DNA from: Amphibacillus marinus
Lineage (GTDB): Bacteria; Bacillota; Bacilli; Bacillales; Amphibacillaceae
DNA length: 59,156 nucleotides
NCBI RefSeq assembly: GCF_900110345.1
Contig: NZ_FODJ01000016.1
Coordinates: 1-59,156 of the forward strand
Reading direction: 5' to 3'
Shown: positions 46,142 through 54,900 of the stretch, in pieces
How positions within the stretch are numbered: the stretch's first letter is position 1
Layout: the number at the start of each line of letters is the position of its first letter
Program-made: the position numbers and the translations under genes
The notes under the pieces: generated by a model
Told to the model about the DNA's origin: nothing
Seen by the model: the letters and a program-made list of their open reading frames with translations, nothing else
The model's database searches: none

Positions 46142-47966
46142 TAGAACAAACAGTACAGCTATCATCCCTGTAAGAATATTTTGTCTCGTCCAAACGCTCA
46201 TTACTAAAAGAATAGCGCATTGTTGACTCAAAGCCACGTTCCACAAAAGTTGAATTATCACCTTTCCATGACAATAATGGATTGCCATTCATGCTCTCCA
46301 TTAATACTTTAACCCCTGCCTCAACTGTCAATATAGCTGAGCGCTCACTATCCAAGAAATTGTATGGTGTAAATACTGATCCACAACCAGTAATTGATTT
46401 GGAAAAGTCTTGATTTGGCTTTGCGAATGCCGAACGATTAAATATTGGTGACTCTTCATTTGGTTTAAAAAGACATTGGTAGCAACCCTCTCTATGACCA
46501 TTTAATGTAACTAAAGTATGGCCTCCTATACCAAGAGGCTCTACCCATGTATAGATTGTAGGGATTTTTTTAGTCAATTTATGCATCTTCGCATTTATAA
46601 GCATTTCTATATTAGGTGATCCTATTGAGATTATGAGCATGTCTATGCCTAAACTATTAAGAAAGCTTTCATTAATTAAAGATAAAAAATTTTTTTCGAA
46701 AACTTCAACCTTGGTAAAAGGATATTTTCTATTTATTTCATCTTTTACTCCGTTCACCTTCATTTTGTTGCTAAGTAACCCTTTTTCATTTGAAATGAAC
46801 ACCTGATCACTTCCAAGTGCGTGACGGTGAACGTTATCCAATGACATTATATCGTAATCAACTAAAGAAATATTGCTTACACCGGCCTTGGCAAATCGCA
46901 CTGCAACTTCGCTTCCAACAGAACCGACCCCCACAACCATGACATGTTTATTCTTCAACATCGGTTGTCCACCTGTTCTATTCAGTAGATGATTAGGATG
47001 CCATCTTCTAATACGCATTTCAAAGAGCTTTGCGTCCTTTGGTTTGAGCATAAAAGGATGAATCTGCTTTCTTTGATTACCTTTCCCCTTTAATGATTTT
47101 AAAGGAAAGGCGTTACCAGTAATTCCATAACCAAATAGTGCTACGTTACCTGATGGTGTGGGCAATCCTATAATTATGAATTCTAAGTTTGGAAATACTC
47201 CTTTTGTTGGAGTTGTAACAATCTTATTATAGTTTCTTCTATTCTCACTAGTTATATTTGATAATACTATTGATTTAAGTTCGTTTAAATCCCACTCCTT
47301 ACTTTGGTGTGGTGGTAGTAAGAAGGTGTTTTTCTTTAAAGGAATGTATATACATCTATATTTAGTCGCCTTACTAACATCTACATGAAAAAGGTTATTA
47401 ATTGTATTATCTAAATCCTCATTTTTTTCTGCGCTTATTATAATGTTAGGTCCTTCCTCTATGTTCTCGAACCATAAATTCATTGCTCTAACTTTTGCGT
47501 TAGTTGTATCAATATGAGCTAAAAAAGTGATGTCTAATAAGCATTTTTGTTGCCAATACACTTCAAATTCATTTGTAAAATCATCTTTGTTTAACCCTTT
47601 TTCACCATCCTCCAGTATTTTTGTTACTTTTAAAAGACAGTTTAATAAAATCGAAGCAGGATATCTAACGTCTATTATCAGTGATTCGCTTCTAGTAAAA
47701 CAAATAAATCCGGTCCATAGCTTATGTGGAATTAAATGAAATTGATCCTCTTTATCATAAAATTTTGGTAGTTCGTTTGGGAATTCGGGAGGAAAGCCAA
47801 CTGCTAATTTAACTTTCCTCTCATTTACTATTACCTCAATATCTGCTACTTCGGAGCATCCCATAAAATCTTTGAGGTCTACTTTTTCTCTAATAACAAA
47901 AGATTGAATAATGTCTTGGTCAATCTCGTTCAATTTATGTTTTAGTTTCTGTAAAGAATATGCCAT
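46116..47966 (-). CDS. cap2: CBASS Cap2: fused E2-E1 ubiquitin-like transferase
   Basis: A 616-residue conjugating enzyme. The N-terminal E2-like domain (about 1-160) has its candidate catalytic Cys89 in WTGFICFTRS. The C-terminal E1 domain begins with the ATP loop VMVVGVGSVGSEVAVRFAKAG and VDYDIMSLDNVHRHALG, with the E1 Cys in EGCYQCLF. Known Cap2 proteins join the C-terminus of the CD-NTase to a cellular target and so prime it for signalling. Its ATG follows the CD-NTase stop with no gap, making expression coupled. The C-terminal tail has a CxxC. Confidence 0.93.
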   Translation of the reverse strand: MAYSLQKLKHKLNEIDQDIIQSFVIREKVDLKDFMGCSEVADIEVIVNERKVKLAVGFPPEFPNELPKFYDKEDQFHLIPHKLWTGFICFTRSESLIIDVRYPASILLNCLLKVTKILEDGEKGLNKDDFTNEFEVYWQQKCLLDITFLAHIDTTNAKVRAMNLWFENIEEGPNIIISAEKNEDLDNTINNLFHVDVSKATKYRCIYIPLKKNTFLLPPHQSKEWDLNELKSIVLSNITSENRRNYNKIVTTPTKGVFPNLEFIIIGLPTPSGNVALFGYGITGNAFPLKSLKGKGNQRKQIHPFMLKPKDAKLFEMRIRRWHPNHLLNRTGGQPMLKNKHVMVVGVGSVGSEVAVRFAKAGVSNISLVDYDIMSLDNVHRHALGSDQVFISNEKGLLSNKMKVNGVKDEINRKYPFTKVEVFEKNFLSLINESFLNSLGIDMLIISIGSPNIEMLINAKMHKLTKKIPTIYTWVEPLGIGGHTLVTLNGHREGCYQCLFKPNEESPIFNRSAFAKPNQDFSKSITGCGSVFTPYNFLDSERSAILTVEAGVKVLMESMNGNPLLSWKGDNSTFVERGFESTMRYSFSNERLDETKYSYRDDSCTVCSNESRDSHQ

Positions 47967-49007
47967 TTAAAGTAACTCGAATGCAGATTCAGAGCTAGGT
48001 ATAACAGCAGCAGCCATAGCCTTCTTGCCAGTTGAAGATTTTGAAGGAATGGGAAAGTCAGATCCAAATTGTTTTTCTAATAATTCAGCAGCGTCTGTTG
48101 GATCAGTTGCTGCTTTAGCTTCTTCAAGAGCTTCTAAAAAAGTCTCTAGTTTACTTTTGAAGGTTTCCATTTGTTTTGAGGTCATCTTTTCAAATAAATC
48201 TGGTTTTGGTTCAACAGGAAGCTCTACTTTTAATCTAGATACCCATGTATATTCCTCATCAATCAACACAAGCTCTTCTCGGAAATTTGATATCATTATG
48301 GAAACAACGCAAATTAGGGCATCGAGATCCTTATATGTTGTTACACCAGAAAATAGATCTGTTTCTTTTTGGATTGACAACCAATGATATGCGCAAGAAG
48401 TTAAGGAGATCCCAGTTGGCTTTCCGTTAACTGAAGAGAATGTATTATCTTTCCATCTTTTTAAAAATCGGACAATCCTTCTAAATTGTTTGCGGTCCTC
48501 TTTGTCAGAATAACGATCACGAATTTCCTTAATAAGGTCCTTTGGATTGGATTCATCCCAGTATTTATCTGCGGTATTACTTGTTGGCTTTCCTTTAGCA
48601 AGGTATACCTTGCCATCATTATTGTTAGCAGAATAAACTGTAACATCAACATGATATCCAGCTGCATAGGTAACAGTCACACACGCTTTCTTAATTTTTA
48701 CATCTAATGTATGATCTTTAAGAGCGTTGTAAATCCAATTCTTGGACTCAACCGGTTTCACATCTTCCTTTGACATATCAAAATACAAACCGACATCAAT
48801 ATCATAATCTGAATCTAAAGGCTTAATTCCAGTATGCATTGCGTATGAACCTTGATTAAAAATTTCAAAGCTATAGTCCGTATTTTCTGGTAACTTATCT
48901 TTAATTCGGTTAATAATAATATCCCTCTTACTACTTAGTACCTCAGTCTCTTCTTTTAATTTAATAGTATCGTGAAACGAGTTAAATTGGGATTTAAGAT
49001 CTGCCAT
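47967..49007 (-). CDS. CBASS CD-NTase (cyclic oligonucleotide synthase)
   Basis: The sensor and synthase of the CBASS, 346 residues. The nucleotidyltransferase core shows GSYAMHTGIKP, then the metal-binding Asp69 and Asp71 in SDYDIDVGLYF and the third acidic residue Asp121 in YHVDVTVY. It makes a cyclic di- or trinucleotide when phage is sensed, which Cap5 reads. The C-terminal end (PSSESAFELL) is the part Cap2 would couple to a target. I cannot fix the clade from sequence alone. It starts behind AGGAGGGC and is first of four genes, all on the minus strand. Confidence 0.93.
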   Translation of the reverse strand: MADLKSQFNSFHDTIKLKEETEVLSSKRDIIINRIKDKLPENTDYSFEIFNQGSYAMHTGIKPLDSDYDIDVGLYFDMSKEDVKPVESKNWIYNALKDHTLDVKIKKACVTVTYAAGYHVDVTVYSANNNDGKVYLAKGKPTSNTADKYWDESNPKDLIKEIRDRYSDKEDRKQFRRIVRFLKRWKDNTFSSVNGKPTGISLTSCAYHWLSIQKETDLFSGVTTYKDLDALICVVSIMISNFREELVLIDEEYTWVSRLKVELPVEPKPDLFEKMTSKQMETFKSKLETFLEALEEAKAATDPTDAAELLEKQFGSDFPIPSKSSTGKKAMAAAVIPSSESAFELL

Positions 49008-49203
49008 AATTGCCCTCCTAATTTTTTGATTTAATTATCTAAATTATAACACGGTTAAAGGGTTATGGCATTGAAATAGAAGCAATTTTTTGAGTTTAAC
49101 TCAATGATAACTAGTATTTAATTTGGTATACTAGGCTTTAGATGTTAAGTAATTTATTCTGCTAAATTTAAAAGTGCTTAGCAAATTATAAGGAGACCAA
49201 AAA

Positions 49204-49401
49204 ATGAAAAGAGTAGTTAAAAACATAGTTACATGTAAAAAATGTAAAGACACTATAGAATCTAAACATAGACATGATTTCCAGCGTTGCAAGTGTGGCG
49301 CAATAACCACTGATGGTGGTACTGATTATCAAAAAGTTTCATGGCCGAGTGGCGGAGCTGAGGAGGATTATATTGATTTTAACAATTCCATCTATTTGTG
49401 A
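49204..49401 (+). CDS. Small zinc-ribbon-like protein (DUF7695-like)
   Basis: A 65-residue protein starting at ATG behind AAGGAGACC. TCKKCKDTIES and RCKCGAITTDGGTDY form a four-Cys zinc-ribbon pattern with HRHDF between the pairs. Proteins of this kind are common small genes in Bacillota, often near mobile or defence genes, with no known function. It is transcribed away from the CBASS operon and followed 53 bases later by the VbhA-like gene. Confidence 0.7.
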   Translation: MKRVVKNIVTCKKCKDTIESKHRHDFQRCKCGAITTDGGTDYQKVSWPSGGAEEDYIDFNNSIYL

Positions 49402-49454
49402 TCCTTCTTATAATTTCAAACCCACAAGAATCTAATTGGAACGGAGTAGATATT

Positions 49455-49610
49455 ATGAGTGGAAAATTTGAATCAGCCAAAGCTTCACTTGAGATAGAGG
49501 GATTTACTATATCTAAAGAAATAGAGGATCTAGCAAGAAGTGAAGCAGACGGAACCATTAGCTTTCAAGAATTTATAAGCAAAGTTGATGCGTTACGAAT
49601 ATCCAAGTAA
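49455..49610 (+). CDS. VbhA-like antitoxin-domain protein
   Basis: A 51-residue protein from ATG 49455 (ACGGAGTAG upstream). The sequence AKASLEIEGFTISKEIEDLARS followed by GTISFQEFISKV fits the VbhA antitoxin helix bundle, which in other systems inhibits Fic-type AMP-transferase toxins. No Fic gene is beside it, so it is either an orphan, an anti-toxin against incoming elements, or a protein with another partner. The assignment rests on a short motif. Confidence 0.6.
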   Translation: MSGKFESAKASLEIEGFTISKEIEDLARSEADGTISFQEFISKVDALRISK

Positions 49611-49653
49611 TTTACTCAATGTTAAAAGCGTTTAGAGAGAATAGATTTCCCTA

Positions 49654-51504
49654 TTAATCCAAAAGTCCGAGTCGCACTAGATTTTTGTGCAATTTACTTC
49701 CTAAATGGATTCTACTTGGGAGACCAGCAACCTTCTTTATTTCCCATAAACTAAGGCTTTTTCTATGATTGATTAGTTTATTATAATAAAAATTTACACG
49801 TCTTACTTGAAACTCCTCTACAGTTTCAGTGACGTCTTCTAAGATAAAGTTGGTTAAAGGCATTTTATCTAAATGTCTCTCTAATAGCGCTAACTTGTTT
49901 ATTAACTTCCCAATCTTACTCTTAGTCACCCTTACAGGTCTTGCGCAATTCATGAGACCAACTATGATCGGAATAATTTCATTAGATATAGTACTATCTC
50001 TTTCATTCCAATCAACCTTTGACGAGTAGTTGTTTTTTTTGATTACTTGCGTTGGTGAATGCTTATCTAACCAGTGCTTATCATTTCTGTATAACCACAT
50101 AAAAGTATTGGGTTCGAGTTTCCGTAGTTCTGTTTTGCTTTTTAAAGGATTCTGGGTTTGTAGATTGATCCAAATATCTCTGTGGTCTTGAATTATAATA
50201 GGAGCAGCAGATCTTTGTTGCTTATTTTGCTCGTGCAAGTTCTTTGAATACTTTATAACTGTATTTGTATCGACGCTTAATATTTTACTTATGGCTCTAT
50301 AACTGTATTCTTTAGAGCGAATTAATTCTTCTAATTTGTCCGCCCACACTGGTCCTAACTTTTTAATTCTCCCTATTACAAATTTATTATGCAATTTAGG
50401 ATCGTGTCCTCTTCTAGTGTATACAAATCCACATTCACAAGAGAAAGTTCCAATAGGTTTATTAGTTTTTGAACAGTAAGAAATACTAACATGATTAATG
50501 ACATCCTCATTATAGTGTACAGCTGCTTTGTTTAAACAAGGAAACGGCCCCTTTCCAAATGGAGGTAGGGGATTTCTCGCCTTGTTAAGATTAGTAATTG
50601 AAGCTCCCAGAAATTTTATCATTAATAAATGACGAACTGGATGAAAGTTAACTCTGTGCTTTCTTGTTATTAATCTCAACCAATTTGATTCATTTTCTTG
50701 ACTAATATGACTCTGTAGAATCGTTAATGTTTCTGCATTAAAAGTATTTAGAAAATCTCTATGAAGTAATCGCTGTCTTATATTCCCCTTCGTACTTATT
50801 AAATCATTTTCTTTAAGAAGCCACTTATACTTTTTTTGTATTTTTACAGGATCAAATTGAAGATTTTTTTGTAGTAGAATGTTGCTCTCTAATGCTAATG
50901 CATATAATAACAAAAAAGTCTTATCCTCAACCTTTTTGACAACACTAATAGGCGTACAGTTAGCGCCTATTAGTGGTTTGTATTCATGTTTGTTTTGACC
51001 ACGAAATAGAATGGATGTTTCCTTTAGAATTTCTTTATGGCTGGGACATATAAAACAACTAGGTAGTTGATGAATCGTATGTAGATATGGCTCTCCATAA
51101 AGTAAATTATTCTCTTCAAAACATGATGAGCAATATCTGAAAAATCTATTCTCTTTAATTGTACTAGCCATATGCCCTATCAGCATATGCAAAGCATGAT
51201 GAGATCCGTTCAACATGCTGCTCATTATTTTTTTCTTTATATGAATGGGTGCAAAAGCCGAATAGTAATTATAAAAGGTATGTTCTCTAATTAATGTTTC
51301 TGGATGTGGCAGAGAGAAATGTTTTGATTTATTATAGAAAATATTTAATTGACATGGTAAATCAGCAGTAGATATATAAGAAGGAGAGTCAAATAAATCC
51401 AAATTAGTTTGTTTAAAGCTTGTATTTCCTGATTGGACGTGGTATCTTGCGAGCCAACTATACATTAGTTCACCTGGATATAGCTTGGGTAAAAAGCTTA
51501 ACAT
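49654..51504 (-). CDS. Second TnsD/TniQ-family target-selection protein
   Basis: A 616-residue TniQ-family protein from ATG 51504, set by the strong GGAGGAGGTA site; a longer frame running up to 51597 is not used. The N-terminus FLPKLYPGELMYSWLARY is the TniQ hallmark. The first zinc finger is Cys125, Cys128, Cys153 and His156 (YCSSCFEEN, SCFICPSHKE). A second metal motif (FSCECGFVY) precedes a probable HTH (SYRAISKILSVDTNTVIKYSK). In Tn7, TnsD recruits the transposase to a DNA site. It is distinct from the TnsD of the main operon and probably reads another target, or takes the glmS role. Confidence 0.88.
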   Translation of the reverse strand: MLSFLPKLYPGELMYSWLARYHVQSGNTSFKQTNLDLFDSPSYISTADLPCQLNIFYNKSKHFSLPHPETLIREHTFYNYYSAFAPIHIKKKIMSSMLNGSHHALHMLIGHMASTIKENRFFRYCSSCFEENNLLYGEPYLHTIHQLPSCFICPSHKEILKETSILFRGQNKHEYKPLIGANCTPISVVKKVEDKTFLLLYALALESNILLQKNLQFDPVKIQKKYKWLLKENDLISTKGNIRQRLLHRDFLNTFNAETLTILQSHISQENESNWLRLITRKHRVNFHPVRHLLMIKFLGASITNLNKARNPLPPFGKGPFPCLNKAAVHYNEDVINHVSISYCSKTNKPIGTFSCECGFVYTRRGHDPKLHNKFVIGRIKKLGPVWADKLEELIRSKEYSYRAISKILSVDTNTVIKYSKNLHEQNKQQRSAAPIIIQDHRDIWINLQTQNPLKSKTELRKLEPNTFMWLYRNDKHWLDKHSPTQVIKKNNYSSKVDWNERDSTISNEIIPIIVGLMNCARPVRVTKSKIGKLINKLALLERHLDKMPLTNFILEDVTETVEEFQVRRVNFYYNKLINHRKSLSLWEIKKVAGLPSRIHLGSKLHKNLVRLGLLD

Positions 51505-51533
51505 TGTATCTACCTCCTCCGTATAATTTATAC

Positions 51534-51566
51534 AAAAAATTATCTCCAACTTTAGTTGAAGATAAT
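51534..51566 (-). terminator. Stem-loop with U-run between the XRE and second TnsD genes
   Basis: ATTATCT-CAACT and AGTTG-AGATAAT pair with one mismatch around two bases. Read leftwards the stem is followed by six T. It lies in the 71-base gap between the repressor gene and the second TnsD gene. It should lower or condition read-through into the targeting gene. Confidence 0.72.
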
Positions 51567-51575
51567 CAAGTAATA

Positions 51576-51779
51576 CTATTCCCCTTTTAAAAGCCAATCA
51601 GTACTTATGTGAAATTTATTGCTAGTTGAGATTACGGTATCTATTGATGGTTTATTTTTCCCTTTTTCAATATCACTTAATGTTCCTTGCGAGATACCAA
51701 CCTCCATGCAAAAATCTATTTGTTTAAGATTGTTTCTTTTTCTAAGATCTTTAAATCTATCCCCAATCGTATCCATCAT
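51576..51779 (-). CDS. XRE-family HTH regulator
   Basis: A 67-residue DNA-binding protein that is almost entirely an XRE/Cro HTH domain (FKDLRKRNNLKQIDFCMEVG, then ISQGTLSDIEKGKNKPSIDT). The start ATG follows GGAAGGAAG. It is divergent from tnsA across a 147-base promoter region and upstream of the second TnsD gene. It is thus well placed to repress both the transposition operon and its own unit. Phage-type repressors of this size usually bind inverted repeats as dimers. Confidence 0.85.
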   Translation of the reverse strand: MMDTIGDRFKDLRKRNNLKQIDFCMEVGISQGTLSDIEKGKNKPSIDTVISTSNKFHISTDWLLKGE

Positions 51780-51926
51780 ACAATCTTCCTTCCTAAGCTT
51801 TTGTAAGTAGACTTGAATTAATATCCGTTTAACGATATAATCGACACAAAATTACAGTCTAAGATATATTTTATACATTATCCCGATTTTGACAAGAACA
51901 AACAAATTCTTAAAAGTGGTGATTAC

Positions 51927-52772
51927 ATGGCTAAAAGAAATTATGGTTGGACTGAAGAGAAAATTGATAAATATTATAGGGATGGTAGAGGTGCTGGTGA
52001 ACTCTCCAACTATAAGCCTTGGTTAACGGTGCATGATGTTCCTAGTAAAGGTAACAGCACCAGAATAAAGGGGTGGAAAACCGGAAGAATCCATCAATTT
52101 TTCTCTAATATAGAGAGAAACTATTTTTATATCTTAGAGTGGAGCGACAGTGTTTTAGACATCCGTGAGCAATTTCCTTTAGATCGAGTAGATACTATAG
52201 AAATTGCAAAAAAGAAAGGGTTAAATCATATAGAAGACAGAACTACTAAAGTTCTAATACCGATGACTACGGATTTTGTTGTTACGATAAAAAGAAATGG
52301 AAAGATTGAAACCCTCGCTGTTGCCATTAAGCCAGCAGATCAATTGGAATATAAAAATGTATTGAACAAGCTAGAAGTTGAACGAGCCTACTGGAATAAC
52401 AAAAACGTTAGTTGGGAAATAATAACACAAAAAGATATTCCCAAACATAAGGTGAAAAATATAGAATTGCTTCACCCCTACCGTTCACTTGAGCAAAAAG
52501 CAGATAATAAAGAAAACCTTCTATTAGAGGAATTAATTGATTCTAAGACAAATACACGTCCTATACGCTTATTTAATTTACTTAATAGTTTTGATAGAAG
52601 TAATGCTTTGGACTCAGGCTCTGCTTTGAATTATTTTAAATATCTTCTAGCAAATAAAATTATCTCAATAGATTTAAGTGAAAAAATTAATCCGAGAAAT
52701 CTGAATATTCAAGATATAAGTATAGACAGTCAGATTATGGGGAGTGATTACAATTATGTTAGTAGTAAATGA
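51927..52772 (+). CDS. tnsA: TnsA endonuclease subunit of the Tn7-like transposase
   Basis: It cuts the 5' ends of the element so that it leaves by a cut-and-paste route. The 281-residue protein has the restriction-enzyme-like core. Candidate catalytic residues are Glu71 (FYILEWS), Asp116 (TTDFVVT), Lys135 (AVAIKPAD) and Glu150 (NKLEVERAYW), followed by a winged-helix C-terminus. It starts at ATG behind AAAAGTGGTG and overlaps tnsB slightly. All four residues are present, so excision rather than replicative transposition is expected. Confidence 0.93.
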   Translation: MAKRNYGWTEEKIDKYYRDGRGAGELSNYKPWLTVHDVPSKGNSTRIKGWKTGRIHQFFSNIERNYFYILEWSDSVLDIREQFPLDRVDTIEIAKKKGLNHIEDRTTKVLIPMTTDFVVTIKRNGKIETLAVAIKPADQLEYKNVLNKLEVERAYWNNKNVSWEIITQKDIPKHKVKNIELLHPYRSLEQKADNKENLLLEELIDSKTNTRPIRLFNLLNSFDRSNALDSGSALNYFKYLLANKIISIDLSEKINPRNLNIQDISIDSQIMGSDYNYVSSK

Positions 52773-54900
52773 TGTAATTAAAAACTTAACTACAGAAGAA
52801 GAACTTAGAATTCTGTGGATAGATAGAGAGCTAAACTATTGTTATGTTACGGACATTACTAATGAAAAAGCAACTCCCATAAGGGTCAACTTAAAAAAAA
52901 TTGAAGAAGATTTATATAATAATATTTATTCTTCTGCTGAAGATAATTTTCTAGCGAGACGATTAGCTGGATATAAGATTAAAGAAAAGGATATACAAAT
53001 TAGAGATCGTGCGTGGTTAGTCATTAAAAAAATAGTTAAAGAGCAACCTGATATCTATGAAAAAAAGACCCGAGTAATATTGATTAAGGAAGCAACTAAA
53101 GAATTTGGTGTTTCAAATAAAACAATTATTAAATATCTTAGAAAATACTGGCAACGAGGTCAGGTAATTAATAGTCTCCTCCCAGATTATATAAACTGTG
53201 GTAATAAAGGAGATATCGCCTACAGAAATAAGACGGGTCGACCTAGAGAACACGGAGGTGGCATATTAATTACAGAAAGCATTAAAGAGGTATTTAGAAA
53301 ATCAATTAATAAATATTATTTAACTAAATCAAAACCTTCCTTAACACATGCGTATGAGATGATGATTAAGGACTATTTTAAAGAAGGTTATATATATACG
53401 GAAAATAAGAAAAAGATGATTCTCAAAGATGAAAAGGACATCCCAAGCTATAGACAATTCTCCTATTGGTACAAAAAAATGTATGGTCTAGAAGATGTCA
53501 TTAAAAAACGCGAAGGCGAGGCTGCGTATGAAAGAAATCACCGAAAATTATTAGGTTCTACTGAATATGACTCACTGGGTCCTGGTTCGCTGTATCAAAT
53601 TGACGCTACTCCAGCTGATATCTTTTTATTAAATAGATTTAATAAAAATTGGCTGGTAGGAAAACCGACTCTTTATTTTGTAATTGATGTCTTCAGTAGA
53701 ATGATTACTGGCTTCTATATAAGTTTGAACAATGCTTCTTGGATAAGCATGGCAACTGCATTGCAGAATGCATTTTCTGATAAAAAGGAATATTGTGAGA
53801 AAATAGGTATAGAGATTAGCAACTCTGATTGGCCAGTAAAAGGGTTGCCTAGTGCAATTATAGGAGATAGAGGAGAATTAGAGAGTGGCTTTGCAGATTC
53901 TTTGGCTAATGGAGTCGGTATAGAAATACATAATAACCCACCATATCGACCTGATTGGAAAGGGATCGTAGAGAAGTTATTCCACTCTTCACACGAGCTT
54001 ATGCGCCCCTTATTACCTGGCTATTTACACAAAGGTTCGGATAAAAGAGGATCAAAGGATTTTAGGCATGAAGCAACACTAACTCTTGATGACTATATTA
54101 AAGTCATCGTTTACTTTATTAAATTTTATAACCACAATCATTATATGCCAAATTATGAGAGAAATGAGTATATGGTTAAAGAGAATGTCCGCCCCATTCC
54201 CATCGAGCTGTGGAATTGGGGATTAAAAACATATGGAAATCTACGTACGCTTAACAAGAATTTGGTGGATTTTTATTTATTGCCGACCGACATAGCATCA
54301 ATTACAGCAGAAGGAATACGTTTTAAGTCACTTTTATATTCTTGTGAGTTGGCAATTAAAGAAAATTGGTTTGTCAAAGCAAGGAAAAAAAGATGGAAAA
54401 TGAAGTTCTCATATGACCCTAGAAATATGGATGTTATTTTTTTGCATGTTACAGGACAAATAGAACATGAAACCCCCTATAATGTTTGTACTCTTTTACC
54501 TCATCAAGAAAAGTATTTAAATAAATCTTTAGGAGAGATTAATCAGTTAATTGAATTTGAAAAAGAGACCTATAATAGTTTCCGATATGATAAGTTAACT
54601 GAAAAAGTTAATTTATTTGAACAAGTAGAAGAGATAGTGAAAAAAGCAACTAATTTAAAGAAAAGTGAGCATGATCCATCTATTAGTAAAAGCAAGAAAA
54701 TTACTCAACTAAAATCAAAAAGAATTGATGAAAGAAATACAAGATATGTAGCTGATTCTTTTGAAATTGAAAATCAAACTACACGTACTCTACTGCAAAA
54801 AAAAGATAACGATAAAAGTAACCTAGTCACTCAGAATGAAACATACTCAATAATTGATCTTTATACCAAACAAAGGATGAAAAAAAATGATGACCGATAA
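52756..54900 (+). CDS. tnsB: TnsB DDE transposase
   Basis: It binds the repeated end sites and joins 3' ends to target DNA. I prefer ATG 52756 (714 residues) after GGGGAG; a GTG 12 bases upstream is also in frame. The DDE triad is Asp283 (LYQIDATP), Asp371 (AIIGDRGEL) and Glu406 (WKGIVEKLFH). N-terminal HTH segments (FGVSNKTIIKYLRKYW) provide end binding. The basic C-terminal tail should contact TnsC. The gene overlaps tnsC by 14 bases. The palindromic repeats at both ends are its presumed sites. Confidence 0.95.
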   Translation: MLVVNDVIKNLTTEEELRILWIDRELNYCYVTDITNEKATPIRVNLKKIEEDLYNNIYSSAEDNFLARRLAGYKIKEKDIQIRDRAWLVIKKIVKEQPDIYEKKTRVILIKEATKEFGVSNKTIIKYLRKYWQRGQVINSLLPDYINCGNKGDIAYRNKTGRPREHGGGILITESIKEVFRKSINKYYLTKSKPSLTHAYEMMIKDYFKEGYIYTENKKKMILKDEKDIPSYRQFSYWYKKMYGLEDVIKKREGEAAYERNHRKLLGSTEYDSLGPGSLYQIDATPADIFLLNRFNKNWLVGKPTLYFVIDVFSRMITGFYISLNNASWISMATALQNAFSDKKEYCEKIGIEISNSDWPVKGLPSAIIGDRGELESGFADSLANGVGIEIHNNPPYRPDWKGIVEKLFHSSHELMRPLLPGYLHKGSDKRGSKDFRHEATLTLDDYIKVIVYFIKFYNHNHYMPNYERNEYMVKENVRPIPIELWNWGLKTYGNLRTLNKNLVDFYLLPTDIASITAEGIRFKSLLYSCELAIKENWFVKARKKRWKMKFSYDPRNMDVIFLHVTGQIEHETPYNVCTLLPHQEKYLNKSLGEINQLIEFEKETYNSFRYDKLTEKVNLFEQVEEIVKKATNLKKSEHDPSISKSKKITQLKSKRIDERNTRYVADSFEIENQTTRTLLQKKDNDKSNLVTQNETYSIIDLYTKQRMKKNDDR

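Noticed and set aside
45632-46288. Longer version of the JAB gene starting at 46288
   Set aside because: It would overlap cap2 by more than 170 bases, and the added residues read as out-of-frame cap2 sequence. The start at 46141 fits the JAB domain.
49654-51504. TniQ-family gene as sign of a CRISPR-associated transposon
   Set aside because: No Cas12k, Cascade gene or CRISPR repeat was seen anywhere in the element. The protein is full TnsD size with its own DNA-binding-type C-terminus, unlike the short TniQ of such systems.
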